From positions 61,181,314-61,245,313 of the forward strand of contig JARWKL010000001.1 of assembly GCA_029961685.1 (NCBI GenBank): a stretch of DNA of 64,000 nucleotides. Direction: 5' to 3'. The position numbers and the translations under genes were made by a program. This stretch comes from Aristolochia californica (lineage: Eukaryota > Streptophyta > Magnoliopsida > Piperales > Aristolochiaceae). Positions within the stretch are counted from its first letter, which is position 1. Every line of letters starts with the position of its first letter. Shown here piece after piece: positions 24,084 to 35,696 of the stretch. The notes beneath the pieces were generated by a model. That model ran no database searches, was not told the origin of the DNA, and was given only the letters and a program-made list of their open reading frames with translations.

Positions 24084-25415
24084 ATAGCAAGGTTCGGGGT
24101 CAGCTCGATTTGATGCCACCCTTATGCCCAATTTTAAGTAGAGGTCATGCCCAATTTTATGTATAATATATGCATAATTTTATATATAATTTATTTAAAA
24201 AGTATTTTTTAAAAAAAATTAAATTTATTTTGGAGTTCAAACACGAGATATGTATTTTTTGAAAAGTTTTAAATCAATGTTGAAGTTCGAGCTCGGCTCG
24301 AGCGCAGCTCGAACTCGGTTAAAATTATTGGGCTTGAGCTCGATAACAATTTTAGGTTCGAGGCTAGGCTCGGCTCGAACTCGAGTTCGAAATATTTAAC
24401 TCAAACTCGATTTGAACATAGGCAGGTTCGGGGTCGGCTCGACTCGATGCCACCCATAATAGCAAGGTTCGGGGTCGGCTCGATTTGATGTCACCCTTAT
24501 GCACAATTTTAAGTAGAGGTCATGCCCAATTTTATGTAAAATGTATGCCAATTTTTTATAAAATGTATGCATAATTTTATATACAATTTATTTGACATGT
24601 ATTTTTTGAAAAGTTTTAAATGTATATTGGAGCTCGAACTCGAGACATGGATTTTTTTAAAAGTTTTAAATGAATATTAAAGCTCGAACTCGGTTAAAAT
24701 TATTGGGCTCGAGGTTGGGCTCTGTTCGAGCTCGAGTTCAAAATATTTAAATCAAGCTCGGCTCGAACATCGGCAAGTTTGGGCTTGTGTCGGCTGGATT
24801 CCAACCCTACCTGTGGGTCTTCTCCTTGATATATGGGCCTTGAGCCCATCTTCCACATCTCTTGGATGTGTGGGTCTTCCTTGGTCTTTTGGGCTTGGGC
24901 CTATCTTCTAACACTTGGATATGTGGGCCTTCCTTGGTTGTGTGGGTTTGGGCCTTATCATCCAACACTCCCCTTAAGTTGGGGTGAAAGAACAACATGA
25001 ACTCCCAACTTGCTGTAAATTATGTAAAACATATTTTTTTGTATAATGTAGCACATCTTCCAAAACTCCCTCTCACGTTGGTTCTATCGTTCATTAGGCC
25101 CAACTGACATAAGAAAAGTGAGAGTAAAATAACTTCAAGTCGTATGACATTGCTCTTGAATCTAATCAAATAACTCATGCTGGATGTTCGACACATTCCT
25201 ATCTTCTGTAGGTAGTTTAGGTAGTGGGTTTATACACTCTTCAGAAGTATAATAAAAAACTACTCCATCATTGTGTCCCTCAGACGACTCTCAAGTGGTA
25301 GGAGTAATAAACTTTAATTTATGGGGGTAGTGGGTCCAAAGATACTAAGGCCATCTCTTATTCAATAATGATGTCTCATCCAAAGAGACACAATAGCAGC
25401 AACTGAAATGGGTCA

Positions 25416-25716
25416 GAGCTCATTTAACACGAACTAAAATAATCCTTGTAAAATTGACCCATGAAATAATCTAATGCAAATATTTGTATTAAATAATATG
25501 CTGACCAAAGAATAATTTCTCAATACTGCAAAATAATAATCCAGCCATAGAAAAAATACCGAGGGTTTGAGCCCATTTAACACGAACCAAAATAACCCTT
25601 GTAAAATTGACCCATGGAATAATCTAATGCAAATATTTATACCAAATAATATCCTGACCAAGGAATAATCTCTCAATACTGCAAAATAATAATCTAGCCA
25701 TAGAAAAAATATCGAG
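25416..25716. repeat. Tandem duplication, unit about 150 bp
   Basis: Two adjacent copies, starting near 25418 and 25567, share CATTTAACACGAAC, CCTTGTAAAATTGACCCATG and CTCAATACTGCAAAATAATAATC. They make a 126-residue minus-strand frame that repeats itself, which is not a gene. It lies in the internal region of LARD copy 3. Confidence 0.85.
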
Positions 25717-27364
25717 TCGTGCCGAGTCAAACAGTAGACCAATATATCCAAGTCATGCAAGAAATATGTATAAAAGTTGGACACATATACCGATGCAGAA
25801 ATTAAGTGGACCATGTATGAGTTGACTCAGTAAGTTGACCTGGACCGGGTTGACTCGGTCCGAGTTGACTAGGAGTACTGGTGCAAAAGTAGTAAGCTCG
25901 AGTTGCTGGTTTGCCTCGGGCGGGTCCGGTCCGGTTGGGCTGGAACAGGCGCAGGCCGGATTTTAATAAGTTTCCTAAGTTCGGAAACGTGTAATTTTTC
26001 AATACTAACTTCTTCTTCTCCGACGCCGAACAGAGCGGAAACAAGGATATCCAGCGGCTAGCCAAAATAATTTCGGCAAGGTGACAGTCAGACCAACATA
26101 GTATTTCTGAAGACATCAGCAACAGAGCGGGAACCGAAAATTCAACAACAGTGCGTCTTCTTCCCCAAAGAGTGCTGGTTTCCATGATTTGTTGTCCAGA
26201 AATGGCAACAAAGCTGGCACTCGGAAGCTCGGTAGCGATACAACCAAAGGAAACTTTCACAATAAAAATCAATCCAACAGATTAATTGGCAACAACAGTG
26301 GAGAAAAGATCTCACGACACTGGAGATACGGTTCGGCTAGAATTGGCAACACAACAAAGTCGTCGTTCTTTCAAGCTGGCAATGACCTTGTTATGGAAAG
26401 GCCAGCGAAGAACAACGGGATTGACACAGGAAATCCGAACAGAGTCAATTTGATCTAGCGAAGAACTTCCACTAATAATTATGCCAGCCGAAGATTAAGT
26501 CAGAGAGATATCCGTGGAGGCACGGTTTGGATGACAGTGGATCAATTGGCAAAGACAACCAGCAGAGAGCTTACAGAAAAAGAAAAATTTTAGGGGAGAG
26601 CAACTGTTCAGCCGCTGACTGCTATCGTCATGATACGATGATAATGGAAATATCTATATGGCGAAATCAATAACGACTTTCGATAGCCATTGCACGCCAA
26701 ATTCAAGGTTCATAGTCGTCACCGATGGCGGAGGTTCCAGCCAGGCCGAACGGCGGATGAGTCACAGAACCATTGTCTGCTGCTCTCTAACGGAAAATTG
26801 TAAGTAGTCTCCTTTCTCAATATTTGTAATAGCAGCAACTACCATCAATAAAATACCTGGCAAAAGAAACCTTGGCCTCCCTCTGCTACCGTATCCAGGA
26901 CAGTGTCACAGTGTCACAGTATAACCATAAACTTCAATTAACCTTTCCCACATCAATGATCTTCTACGAAGATTAAGAACTACACGGAGGGAAAAATTAT
27001 TTTCTAAGCCTAAATGGAGGAAAATGAAACTTGAAAAATCATATTCAAAATCCTGAAAATCAAAGTTCTGAAGCTCTATTTATAGATTAATGAAACTACT
27101 GTATTATAATAATACCCATAGACTTAGAGATTAGGGTTTAGGGTTTTAACCTTGGAACTTTAACCTAATTATATAACTGCCATATGTTTTAGATGACTAT
27201 TTATTTACTATCCTACCATCATTATATAACCCTGTGGGCCTGAGCCCATCTTTTACATCTCTTGGATGTGTGAGTTTTCCTTGGTCTTATGGGCTTGGGC
27301 CCATCTTCCAACACACTTGGATATGTAGGTCTTCCTTGGTCGTATAGGTTTGGGCCCTATCTTT

Positions 27365-28321
27365 TATGTATAATTTTATTTTTATCATAAAATATATTTA
27401 TCACTATTTTTATTGAAGAGACAAGTATTATTTGTTACACTATTTTCAATAAAACGAGATGCAACATACGGCGGAAGAAGCAACTACAACTAGAACCCCT
27501 ATCAATGAAGAAGTGATAATGCACTTTATTTTTAATTGCAAGTTTGGCTACATCAATGTGTTGGGTCAAGGTCAACCGCAGGATACCTAGAGGATTTTCT
27601 TTAACTCAAGGATGAGTTACACCAAACTCAACATGATATGCAATCTTTATGAGATGAGCATGCTTGTGAATTACAAAGTTTATAGTTTGAGCATGATGAG
27701 CTGCATCAATTTAATGGGTAATGATACATACTCACCTTAGGAGGAAATGAGGTATGACGTCCACATATTATCTTTAAATCCAAATGATAAAAAGTTTTTA
27801 GTAAACTATTTATAAATTTATCTCAAATAAAATTATAAGAGTTGAGAGAAAGAAAAATTTGACATAAACAAGACATTAATTTTATATTTATTTAGTTGGT
27901 AATAATTTAACCGTTATAATTAAAAAGAGTTTGTTAAATTGAAGATTAAATGGTTCTAATTTTTAATTTAAATATAATACTAACTGAATAACTTAAAAAT
28001 TGATTTGAGTCTGATTCTTACCATCTGGTAATTAAGTATTTTATTTTTAAATTAAAATATTTTGTTATATTTATTTATTATTATTTTATATATTATTTAT
28101 TTTGTTTTTCACAAGACAGTAGACAAGCATTCGTACTTGAATGCGAATTCGTGGCTTCTTATCTTAACAGAACTTCTCGCTTACGTGCTCTGTGAGTCTC
28201 TCGGCGTTCGTGCCACAGTTTCTACAACTTTATGGCGACTGTTGCGCCACGCAAGTAATGCAGTCGAGGCATGTTCATTTTAGTATAAGCTCTCTATTGC
28301 ATTTTCTTATTGTCCGTACTG
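27365..28321 (+). promoter_or_regulatory. DET1 upstream region and 5' leader
   Basis: The DNA between the LTR-retrotransposon block and the DET1 start codon. 27450-27740 matches the repeat at 14640-14900. The last 250 bp lose the AT bias and probably hold the leader (from around 28110). Upstream frames in it (28062-28283 and 28192-28431) are not protein-like. I do not place a specific TATA box or transcription start. Confidence 0.5.
27450..27740. repeat. Right copy of a roughly 270-bp diverged direct repeat
   Basis: Partner of 14640-14900 in the same orientation; GAGGATTTTCTTTAACTCAAG and GATGAGTTACACCAAACTCAA are the best-kept phrases. It lies about 580 bp upstream of the DET1 start codon. 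Confidence 0.4.
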
Positions 28322-28393
28322 ATGTTCAAGAGCAACAACCTCGCTGCGAGGATTTTCGAGCGTCAGATTCTTTCACCTGCTCCGGGAACCAGT
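28322..28393 (+). CDS. DET1: DET1 exon 1
   Basis: Encodes the first 24 residues (MFKSNNLAARIFERQILSPA then PGTS). It ends in phase 0 at donor AGT|GTAAGC. It is too short and isolated to stand out as a gene by length; it was found by matching the conserved DET1 N-terminus and the required phase of exon 2. Confidence 0.93.
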
Positions 28394-31300
28394 GTAAGCT
28401 TCTGCCTATAGTTCAAATGTCTGATTTCTAGAAATGAATCGAGATGACATCTCCTCCTTTCCTTTTTAATTTTTTTTTTATATTGGTGCGCTTTTCTGCG
28501 TTTGGTTTTCAGAAATATCTGTCTCAATTTTTTTTGAATTTTTTATGTCTCAAATATTGAAAGAGGCATTATTTAACGCTGTCTGATAGTCGTATAATCG
28601 TGTTTGTAGTGCCGACTACGTTATACTTATTAGAATCTTCTTGTTAATTTATACTTATTATTTGACGCTCTTCGTGTTAATTCTTGTTAATGGTTGCGCT
28701 TTGAAATCTTCTTCTTCTTCAAGAAAGAGGAATCTGCCATCCGTTTATGTAATTGTAATTTTTACATAATATTTTTTCCATTTGTTTGGAGATCGGTAAT
28801 AGTAGAGTAAATGTTTGGGAACACGGGGGAAAGTTTCAAAGTATCTTCCTTGCATCTATGTAGTGTGGAAGCTTATGTTGAATCATTCAAGTAGTTGAGC
28901 TCGATTTGGTGACTAAAGCATGAACTGAAAAAGACTAGAAGAAATAGAGGAAGACGCTGAAGGTTATATAACTTTAAATAAAACATTTTCCTGTATTTGT
29001 TTTGGGGAACGTAATATCTATAAAAATGTGACTAAGTGACAATTGGCAAAAGAGATAGTGTGTCACTTCCAAATCTGTAGTGTTTGAACTTTGGCGGTTA
29101 ATCATCCAAGTGTATGTGCAATCTAGGGTTTAAAGCAACTTTTTGTTGATCGGGGATTGGCTGGTCCTCATAGTGGGGCAGCAGTTGACAAAAAATATTC
29201 AATTCATCGTGATGGTTGCACTTGGAAGGGCCTCATAGTCCTCAACAAGATTGTCCATAAGAGAGACTGTCGAGTGGGTTTTCAATCACATCACCAGTTG
29301 ATCAAGATTTGCTGGGTAAGATCCTGTTATGTGCTCAAGCCAAATACACACAGCAAAACTAATTCTTCGGAACAACTTGCACTACCATGAAAAACAAAGA
29401 GAAACCTTATCTGATAAGATCAGCATATAAATCAGGAAAGCAAGAGATTTAGTTCTGGTTCAGTTAAATGGTGGCTCCTTCCAAACTGTGGTGATCCTTC
29501 ATCAAAAGATTTACTTAAATGGTGTTGGATTCATGCAACAAAGCATTTACTTTTTCACCTTCTAAGGATATTTATCTTCACTGGTAGGTTAGTATGCTGG
29601 CCGAGGTTATTAGAAGGGAATTAGTGGCCATGAAAAGCGAAAGTAGTGGCGGTGAAAAGGTTTTGGTTGCTACAGTTTTTTTTTTTGAGTAAAAAGGTGT
29701 ATATATTGCTGGAAGAGAAGGAAAAGAGTATAGTACCTGGCTAAAAAGGACCTTCGTCCACAACAAGATGTTGGAGGGAAACACCTAATTTAGCTTGTAT
29801 ATCCGCTAGCTGATTAGCGGATCTAGGAATGTATTTCCAATTACATTGCAATTGAGAAATTAAATTACAGATATCCTCAAACAAATCCTAGTGCCGCCAA
29901 AGAGGTTTAGAAGACTTATTGCACCAATTGATGACGACTTTTGAATCTCCTTCAACGCAAAGAGGGCCCTCTAGCCGTTGCTTGAAAAAGTTTAGACCAT
30001 TATACAGCCCAGAAAGCTCAGCAGTAGTTGAGTCAGATACTCCAATCGGTCTAGCAAATGAAAGAAGCTGCTATAAGTCGCCAATTCCCTCGCAAATTTG
30101 ATCCTTTTAAAATTTGAAATTCTTTCCGCATGAGTATCCAGGAGGATACTTGCCCTACAATTCTATTAATCAAGATATTCCTTGGAAGAGAGTTTCTATT
30201 AAATTTCTGGTTATTTCTCTCTTTCCATAAGGCCCAGATGATATGACCAACGCAACAAGAGATAAACAATTTTTCGAGCTTAGGAAGATGAGCGCTAGTA
30301 ACAATGAGGATTGTGGACGAGAGATTTTGAGAAGGACAATATTGTAGACCAATTTTGTTAATGAGTTTGGTCCAAACAGTATGGGCATAATCGCAGTGTA
30401 ACAAAATGTGGTCCGCAGGAGTGGTTTGGCAAAAAGGGCAAAGGGGGTCCAAAATATTTGTTCCTCGATGAATTAACGAATTGGATGTCAAAATTTTGTT
30501 TCGGCATACAGTCCAAATAAAAAACTTCACTCGAGGGGGTGCGACTAAGGACCACACAATGGTAGCGGAATAGTTGGATTGAGTTGAGTGGAGAGAGAGT
30601 AGGAAGTTGTAGGCAGAAGCAGTAGAGAACGTACCTTGTCGGTATGGAGCCCAGATGAGAGAGTCAGGTGCATTTCTGAGTCGTACTGATGATAGACCCT
30701 TGACAAGATCTGCAGCTTCAAGAGCTTCGACATCTGACAGCGCTCTTCAAAGATATAAGTTCCACTCACCAGAAATTATCCCTTGAGCAGATATGGTCGC
30801 ATCTTTGTTTCTTGCCAAAGGAAAGATTTGACAATGGCTGATATTGAAGCTGCTTGGGCCCACCCACCAATCTGTCCAGAATTTTGTCTGACAACCCGTA
30901 CTAGTATAACATTTGACTGCATTTTTGAATGCAGGCAACATTTGTGCAATTTTTTTCTACACGGAAGATAAATTATAATATCTTCCACCTTCTGTCCACC
31001 AGCCATAATTTTTTTCTGCTTTAGCCGCAACAATGTCCTGCCATATCAAAGCTGGTTGCATATTAAATTTCCAGATCCATGTCAATAATAAAGCAAAATT
31101 TGTTATTGTAGTATCCCGGATCCCAAGGCCACCCATTACAATTGGTTTACAGACATCAACCCTTTTCACAAGGCTATATTTTCTTTCCCCATTTGGCCCA
31201 CCCCACAAAAATCTCCTCTTAAGGAATTCAATTATATTTCGATCTGAGGCAGGACAACAGTATAAGGAAAGAAAATAAGAAGGAATTCCATGGAGACAAG

Positions 31301-34300
31301 ATTTGATTAGTACAAGCTTACCGTCTTTGGACAAAAAATTTCCTCTCCAGGAAGGGTGCCTAGCACATTTAGAGGGCAAAACAGGTGACAGAGGAAGTCC
31401 CAAATATGTACATGGGGGGATGCAATTTTACATCCCAAATAACTTGTAATAGAATTTAAAACCGATGGGTCAATATTGAACCCAAATATGGATGATTTAG
31501 CCCAACTTACCTTTTTTCCAGAAGACAGTTCAAAAAGGTTGAGCAAGGCTTTCATGTGGGATATCTGATTCATTGTACCTTCTCCAAAAAGTATAGTATC
31601 ATCTGCATATTGCAGAAGCGAAATATCTTGGTTCGGGTCATCAGAGATAGGATTAAGCCAACTTGAGCATTTAGCGAACCGGACCATAGATGCAAAGTGC
31701 TCCCCGATGAGAGTAAAGAGAAAAAAAGACAAAAGGGTCACCTTGTCTGATTCCTCTTGTTGCATTGAAAAAACTGCACAGTTTTCCGTTAACAAGGACA
31801 AAATATTTTTTTTTTTTTTTTGAGAAAAAAGGTGTGTATATATTGCTAGAGAAAAAAGGAAAGAGTACAATACTTGGCTAAAAAGTACCTTCCTCCACAA
31901 CAAGATGTTGGAGGGAAACGCCTAACTTAGCCTGTATATCCGCTAGGTGATTAGTGGATCTAGGAATGTATTTCCAATTACATTGCAATTGAGAAATTAA
32001 ATTACAGATATCCTCAAACAAATCCTAGTGACGCCAAGGAGGTTTAGACGACTTCTTCCACCAATTGATGACGACTTTTGAGTTTCCTTCAATTCAAAGA
32101 GGGCCCACCAGCCATTGCTTGAAAAGTTTTAAACCATTATACACCCCTAAACCCTAAACCCAAAACCCTAAACCTCAGCAGTATTTGAGTTGCGCTTCCG
32201 TCAAAATTTAATTTGTAATGTGCCATTGGGGGTGGAGACCAAGTTTCCATAGCTGGGGGTTGAGATGGGTAAGACATTTTTGCAATAAGTCGCCAATTCC
32301 CTCGCAAATTTGATCCTTTTAAATTTTGAAATTCTTTTCGCATGAGCATCCAGGAGGATACTTGCCCCACAATTCTATCAATCAAAATATTCCTCGAAAG
32401 GGAGTTTCGATTAAATTTTCGGTTATTTCTCTCTTTCCATAAGGCCCAAACAATATGACCAACACAACATGAGATAAGTAACTTTCCGAGTTTAGGAAGA
32501 TGAGCGATAGTAACAGTGAGGATTGTGGATGACAGATCTTAAGAAGGACAATATTGTAAACCAATTTTGTTAATGATTTCGGTCCAAACAGTATGGGCAT
32601 AATCGCAGAGTAACAAAATGTGGTCCGTAGTTTCAGGAGTGGTTTGGCAAAAAAGGTAGAGGGGGTCCAGAACATTTGTTCCTCGGCGAATTAATGAATC
32701 GGATGTCAAAATTTTGTTTCGGCATGCGGTCCAAATAAAAAACTTCGCTCGAGGGGGTGTAAGGACTACACAATGGCAGCGGAATGGTTGAATTGAGTTG
32801 AGTAGAGAGAGAGTAGAGAGTTGTAGGCAGAAGCAGTAGAAAACGTACCTTGTCGGCTTGGAGTCCAGATGAGAGAGTCAGGTGCATTTTTGAGTCGTAC
32901 CGATGATAGACCCGTGATAAGATTTGCAACTTCAAGAGCTTTGACACATAAGTACAATATATGATGCAGTAGAAATACAACATCTCATCCAAAATTTCCA
33001 CCTTGTCCCAAAACTTATTCGGTCAAAGAGGTAATCAATAAGTTTCCAGTTTGCTCGGTCAAAAACTTTTTCAAAATCAAGTTTTAGGACGAATCTGGGT
33101 AGATTGGATTTATTGAAGGAATCTAAGAGTTCATGAGCGGCCATGGAAGAGTCTAGGATATTCCTATCACGAATGAAAGCACTTTGGCAAGGGTTTATGA
33201 TTTTGGGAAGATGGGCTCTAAGACGGTTTGCGAGAAGATGACCAATGATTTTATAGTAACTAATTGTGAGGCTTATTGGTCTAAAATCTTGGGGGAGGGC
33301 AGAGTTGGATTTCTTTGGGATTAAAGCAATGAAAGATGCACCCACGACCTTGTGGGTGATGCCGACTTGGTGGAAATTTTGGACAAATGCATACACATCT
33401 GGTTTGATTGTGTCCCAAAATTTGTGGTAAAACTCACCATTGAAGCCATCAGGTCCAGAAGCTTTGTCTTTTGGAAGTCCGAGGGAAGCCGAATCGATTT
33501 CTTCTGTGCTGAAAGGCCTTTCCAAATTTGACGCGTCAGAAGAAGTGATGCTCAAGTAGTCGAGCTGGGACAACTTGGGCCGATTGTAGCGCTCCTCGGT
33601 GTATAGGTCTGAGAAGAACTTCATAAGAATATTACATATGGAGGGACTATCCGTGATCACTTGGTCTCCATGATAGGGAGAAGCGATACAGTTAGCTCTC
33701 CTCCTGGCCGATGCGATGGCATGGAAGAACTTTGTGTTGCCATCTCCCTCGGCCAACCAACGAAATCTAGCACATTGTTTCCAGTGAACAGATTCACAAC
33801 GAAGCAAATTTGAATATTCCAAATTTAATTGATTTCTAAAAAGCACTTCAGGAGGAGAAATAGGAGTAAATAGACCTTTGCTCTTCTAGTAGATCAAGCA
33901 CAAAAATGCGGCGACGAACCGAGTCTTTCTGTGAAGCAGGCAGTCGCAGCACGCTGATTTATGGACCAAGTGCGGATCTTCGCCTTAAGCGCTCTTATTT
34001 TTTAGAGGAAGCACCAAGCCCGGGTTGGGGTGATGCGTTAGTTCTTGCCACCAAATAGCAAGAGCAGAGTTGAAGGACTCAATTAGGGTCCAAGAGTTTT
34101 TGAACCGAAAAGGAGAACGTCCCCAGGTAGGAGGGCGGGTGTTGATTTGAATAGGCCAGTGATCAAAGCCGACTTTGTTTAGGACTTGGCCGAATGTGTT
34201 TGGAAAGAGTTGAAGCCATTCATTGTTAGCAAAGAATCGATCCAACTTTGAGAGAATGGGAGAGGATTGACCATTGGACCAGGTGAATTTTTTTCCAGAA

Positions 34301-35663
34301 AGAGAAATTTCATATAGCTCGAGGCTTCCAATGAGATCGGAGAAGGCTCTCATTGCGGACGTGGTTTTGATTGCGGGAGGGTTTTTTTTCTAAACATAGA
34401 AGGATGGCATTGAAATCTCCCACTAGAAGCCAGGGCAAATCCCAGAGTTGGATGAGTTGAAATACTTCCTCCCAAAAGGAGGCACGGTCATTTTACCGAG
34501 TTGGGCCGTAAACGCCAGCCAATGCCCAGGAAGTCCCCAAGGAATGATTGTGAAAACGAATGCCAATGGAGAATTGGCCCGATTGAGAGAGAGTGGCGTC
34601 TACTGCTTTTGGGTCCCAGATGACAAGGATGCCACTAGAGTTCCCAATCGCATCAACCTTTGCCCACGCAGGGTCCGAATGATACCATAATTCGTGAGCA
34701 ATAGAATATTCAAAATTTTGCAGCTTAGTTTCTACAAGTATTACAATTTTTGGCTTACTCTCAAAAAGGGCTGCTTTGATGATGGCTCGTTTGGACCGTG
34801 AGCCGATTCCTCTGACATTCCAAGACATAATGATCATTCAGAACGGGGTGGGGTGATATCCTTCTCCGGTCGGTGAGAAGTTCGTGATAGTAGGAGCAGA
34901 AAATCCATGCAAGCTGCGTCATTTCCATGTATTCTTTAGGGGGGAAATCTTGCTCTTGTTCTTGCAGGAATTTGGAGGAGATCGTCCTGAGCCTTGGTTT
35001 GGTGAAACGGATCAAAAGTTGGCAGATAGTCAGACATTGGAGGGGGGAATTTAGGAGGGGAGACAGTGGGGGTGCTGATTTTCTGGGGGCTGGTAGCTTT
35101 GACTTTGCCCTTCCTTTTCTTTCTGGAATATGTGTAGGCGAAGGAGGTAATGGAAGACCATTTTTCCTTTACTAATGTGTGTGTGTGTGTGGGGGGGGGG
35201 GGGGACTTGAATTACTCTCGCATTACTTAGTTCATTAGATTAAGCTGTTAGTGTAGAATGAATTCCACTTCATTTGAATCACGTCAGGTAATTGAATCAG
35301 GCAAAAATCGGGGAAAGCTGATTCAGACCTATTTTGTGATGCATTAACATGAATCGCGCGTGCTTCCCGTGTCCCCCCCCCCCCCGAAAGAAAAAATATC
35401 TCGTCATTTCCCTTCTGATCTCCCTCTACCTCGGCCTTCGTCTCCCGACGATTTTTTTCGCGCCCCATCTTCTTCCTCTCGTCTTCGCTCTCTGCTTTCT
35501 CTCGTCATCGCTCACTTCATTCCTCTCTTCTTCGCACTCCATTCTCATCGTCTCCTGTTCCCTCCCCTCTCCCTTCTTCTCTTCTACGCATCTCCTCTCC
35601 CTATCTCTCTCGGCCTCCCTCTCTTCTCACACTCGGCCTACCTCTCCTCTCTCGCTCTTCTCT

Positions 35664-35696
<33 letters not shown>

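Larger units (their letters stand above)
20143..24809. mobile_element. Composite hAT-like cluster inserted in LARD copy 3
   Basis: A block of CGAGCT-rich and AT-rich sequence that interrupts the LTR of LARD copy 3. Degenerate hAT-like ends occur at the left (TATGGCATCAAACCCAGCC) and right (GGCTGGATTCCAACCCTA). Inside lie the complete element 22304-24083, the purine-rich tandem 20520-21010, and reverse-orientation copies (21540-21890 and 23290-23640) of the 320-bp segment found twice in hAT element 1. A tandem duplication of about 370 bp repeats the phrase GGTTCGGGGTCGGCTCGACTCGATG at 24048 and 24425. No 8-bp duplication is evident at the outer ends. Confidence 0.65.
19941..27364 (-). mobile_element. 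LARD-type LTR retrotransposon, copy 3, split by an hAT cluster
   Basis: Minus-strand relative of the LARD elements. One LTR is broken into about 19985-20142 and 24810-24967 by the hAT cluster; its end CATCCAACA is followed by the complementary purine tract CTCCCCTTAAG. The other LTR copy is about 27065-27364; the shared phrases CTCTATTTATA(G/A)ATTAATGAAACTA and CTTGGATGTGTG(G/A)GT(C/T)TTCCTTGG show the match. The internal region, 24968-27064, is non-coding and shares segments with LARD copy 2 (AATAGCAGCAACTG at 25391 and 58145). The outer boundaries and target duplication are unclear, and no primer site is visible near 27050. Limits are approximate. Confidence 0.65.
29676..35175 (-). mobile_element. 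LINE A: L1-type element with a nested LINE
   Basis: Minus-strand LINE. Order from its 5' side: ORF1 end (about 35020-34850, FLQEQEQDFPPKEYMEMTQLAWIF); endonuclease (34837-33985, MSWNVRGIG, VDAIGNSSGILVIWD, ALAGVYGP, DHWPIQ); reverse transcriptase N-half (33846-32946, RPISLTISYYKIIG, QSAFIRDRNILDS, LKLDFEKVFDR); then, after the nested LINE B, the RT C-half (31800-30950, LVNGK, LLQYADDTILFG, LVLIKSCLHGIPSYF, MGGLGIRD); zf-RVT (30560-30290, CPFCQTTPADHILLHC); and RNase H (about 30050-29750). A poly(T) at 29676-29686 is its poly(A) tail. The RT keeps the YADD catalytic motif, but stops, frameshifts and the insertion inactivate it. The 5' end is truncated at a GT/G run near 35175. Confidence 0.9.

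Noticed and set aside
25434..25814. 126-residue internally repeated minus-strand frame
   Set aside because: It simply translates a 150-bp tandem duplication in the non-coding part of a LARD element.
26189..26458. 89-residue Asn/Gly/Arg-rich frame
   Set aside because: Lies in the non-coding internal region of LARD copy 3 with no relative in the other copies.
28062..28431. Frames just upstream of and overlapping the DET1 start
   Set aside because: They are in other frames, show no protein-like features, and the DET1 frame explains the region.
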